A DNA stretch of 6,275 bases from Anaerolineales bacterium UBA6663. GTDB lineage: Bacteria > Chloroflexota > Anaerolineae > Anaerolineales > UBA6663. Shown here piece by piece: positions 5,238-6,275 of this stretch; positions within the stretch are counted from its first letter, which is position 1, and each line of letters begins with the position of its first letter. The stretch covers positions 1-6,275 of the forward strand of contig DKKP01000079.1 of assembly GCA_002455335.1 (NCBI GenBank), read 5' to 3'. A program made the position numbers and the translations under genes. The notes below the pieces were generated by a model, which saw only the letters and a list, made by a program, of their open reading frames with translations, searched no databases and had not been told where the DNA came from.

Positions 5238-6224
5238 ATGCAACGTTGGACCACTGACCAGGCCTGGGCCTGGTATCGGCGACAGCCGTGGCTCGTCGGC
5301 TGCGACTTCATCCCGAGCACGGCGATCAATCAGCTCGAGATGTGGCAGGCCGAGAGCTTCGACCCGCCCACGCTCGAGCGCGAGCTCGATCTGGCCCATG
5401 GCCTGGGCTTCAATACCCTGCGCGTCTATCTGCACGACCTGGTCTGGGCGCACGACGCAACCGGTTTTCGTGGGCGCATCGACCGCTTTCTCGATCTGTG
5501 CGCCGCGCGGCGCATTCGGCCGATGCTCGTGCTCTTCGACGACTGCTGGAACAGCACCTGCGCGCTTGGGCCGCAGCCGGCCCCACGGCCGGGCGTGCAC
5601 AATTCCGGCTGGGTGCAGGGGCCTGGCGATCGGTTCGTGGATGACCAGACCGTCTGGCCACGTCTGGCCGAGTACGTGCAGGGCGTGTTGGGCGCGTTCG
5701 GTAATGACGAGCGCGTGCTGTTGTGGGATCTGTATAACGAGCCCGGCAATCAGGGGCTCGGCGACCGCACGTTGCCGTTGCTGACCGCGGTCTTTGACTG
5801 GGCGCGGGCGGCCGCCCCGAGCCAGCCGCTTACCGCCGGCGTCTGGAACGATACGCTGACAACGTTGAACGCCTATCAGCTGGCCGAGTCGGATGTCATT
5901 ACCTTCCACAACTACAACGACGCTGCTAACCTCCAGGCCGAGATCGCACGGCTGAAGCAAATTGGCCGCCCGCTGATCTGCACCGAATATATGGCGCGCC
6001 CGCGCGACAGCCGGTTCGAGACGCATCTGCCGATCTTCAAGCGCGAAGGCGTCGGCTGCCTCAATTGGGGCCTGGTCAGCGGCAAGACGCAGACCATCTA
6101 CGCCTGGGGATCGCCGGGAGGCGACGCGGAACCGGCTGAGTGGTTCCACGATATCTTCCATGCGGACGGTCGGCCCTATCGCGAAAACGAAGCCGCCTTC
6201 ATCCGCGCGACGCTCGGGGGCTGA
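5238..6224 (+). CDS. GH5-like glycoside hydrolase (cellulase-family TIM barrel)
   Basis: A retaining glycosidase of the clan A (beta/alpha)8 type, 328 aa; relatives are often labelled 1,4-beta-xylanase or cellulase, but the substrate cannot be read from the sequence. Landmarks in barrel order are GFNTLRVYLHD with R62 (strand 2), MLVLFDDCWN (96-105, strand 3), LLWDLYNEPGN with the probable acid/base E168 (strand 4), ITFHNYN with H224 and Y226 (strand 6), PLICTEYMAR with the probable nucleophile E250 (strand 7), and CLNWGLV with W277 (strand 8). There is no signal peptide, lipobox, membrane helix or carbohydrate-binding module, so it should act in the cytoplasm, presumably on imported oligosaccharides or glycosides. 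The ATG at 5238 has GGAGG 8 nt upstream. No transporter, sugar regulator or other glycosidase accompanies it here, so no pathway can be assigned. Confidence 0.88.
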   Translation: MQRWTTDQAWAWYRRQPWLVGCDFIPSTAINQLEMWQAESFDPPTLERELDLAHGLGFNTLRVYLHDLVWAHDATGFRGRIDRFLDLCAARRIRPMLVLFDDCWNSTCALGPQPAPRPGVHNSGWVQGPGDRFVDDQTVWPRLAEYVQGVLGAFGNDERVLLWDLYNEPGNQGLGDRTLPLLTAVFDWARAAAPSQPLTAGVWNDTLTTLNAYQLAESDVITFHNYNDAANLQAEIARLKQIGRPLICTEYMARPRDSRFETHLPIFKREGVGCLNWGLVSGKTQTIYAWGSPGGDAEPAEWFHDIFHADGRPYRENEAAFIRATLGG

Positions 6225-6259
6225 GCTCACGCAGGGCGCGCACATGCGCAACGGGCCGT

Positions 6260-6275
6260 GGCTCTCGCGAGAGCC
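6260..6275 (+). terminator. Palindrome at the window edge, likely terminator
   Basis: GGCTCTCG-CGAGAGCC is a perfect 16-bp palindrome 35 nt past the stop of the glycoside hydrolase gene, cut by the end of the window, so its arms may be longer. Its position suggests transcription end. An ATG at 6244 opens a frame (M-R-N-G-P-W-L-S-R-E) that runs through it to the edge, so the start of a next gene cannot be excluded, although there is no strong ribosome binding site. Confidence 0.4.

Noticed and set aside
5199..6251. Minus-strand open frame of 350 codons opposite the glycoside hydrolase
   Set aside because: Antisense artefact; the plus frame has catalytic-motif order and a ribosome binding site.
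1..6275. CRISPR array, tRNA, rRNA or insertion sequence
   Set aside because: No regularly spaced repeats with unique spacers, no cloverleaf or rRNA-like sequence, and no transposase were seen; the inverted repeats are isolated hairpins.

Overview
This is a GC-rich bacterial window with four protein-coding genes that can be read with good support. Codon use is strongly GC-biased, which is why long antisense open frames appear opposite the real genes. The phylum cannot be fixed from sequence alone. The largest gene is closest in memory to the Desulfovibrio gigas aldehyde oxidoreductase Mop, an enzyme of anaerobes. The other genes (a PadR regulator, a membrane diguanylate cyclase and a GH5-like glycosidase) would fit many soil, sediment or thermal-mat bacteria, Chloroflexota among them. 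That taxonomic remark is only a guess.

Layout: Positions 1-205 hold no recognisable gene. They carry a perfect 29-bp-arm hairpin (45-105) and a perfect 16-bp-arm hairpin (139-173), the second lying just past the end of the leftward gene. Positions 206-2956 (minus strand) encode a 916-residue molybdenum iron-sulfur aldehyde oxidoreductase. Its eight cluster cysteines, molybdopterin-binding loops and catalytic glutamate are all intact. Its leader contains a 7-bp hairpin whose 3' arm includes most of the ribosome binding site. Positions 2957-3253 form a divergent control region with several inverted repeats. Positions 3254-3799 (plus) encode a PadR-family regulator. Positions 3904-5085 (plus) encode a six-helix membrane diguanylate cyclase that may be translated from a leaderless mRNA. 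Positions 5086-5237 form a structured leader with overlapping, mutually exclusive hairpins. Positions 5238-6224 (plus) encode a cytoplasmic (beta/alpha)8 glycoside hydrolase related to GH5. The window ends inside or at the edge of a palindrome, probably a terminator.

How the genes may work together: The only pair whose arrangement suggests a functional link is the PadR regulator and the divergent aldehyde oxidoreductase. PadR proteins often sense phenolic or other planar aromatic compounds, and Mop-type enzymes oxidise aliphatic and aromatic aldehydes to acids. A small detoxification or catabolic switch is therefore plausible, but it is an inference. The cyclase and glycosidase each have their own spacer of about 100-150 bp and look like independent transcription units. 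No molybdenum cofactor biosynthesis or insertion gene is present in the window.
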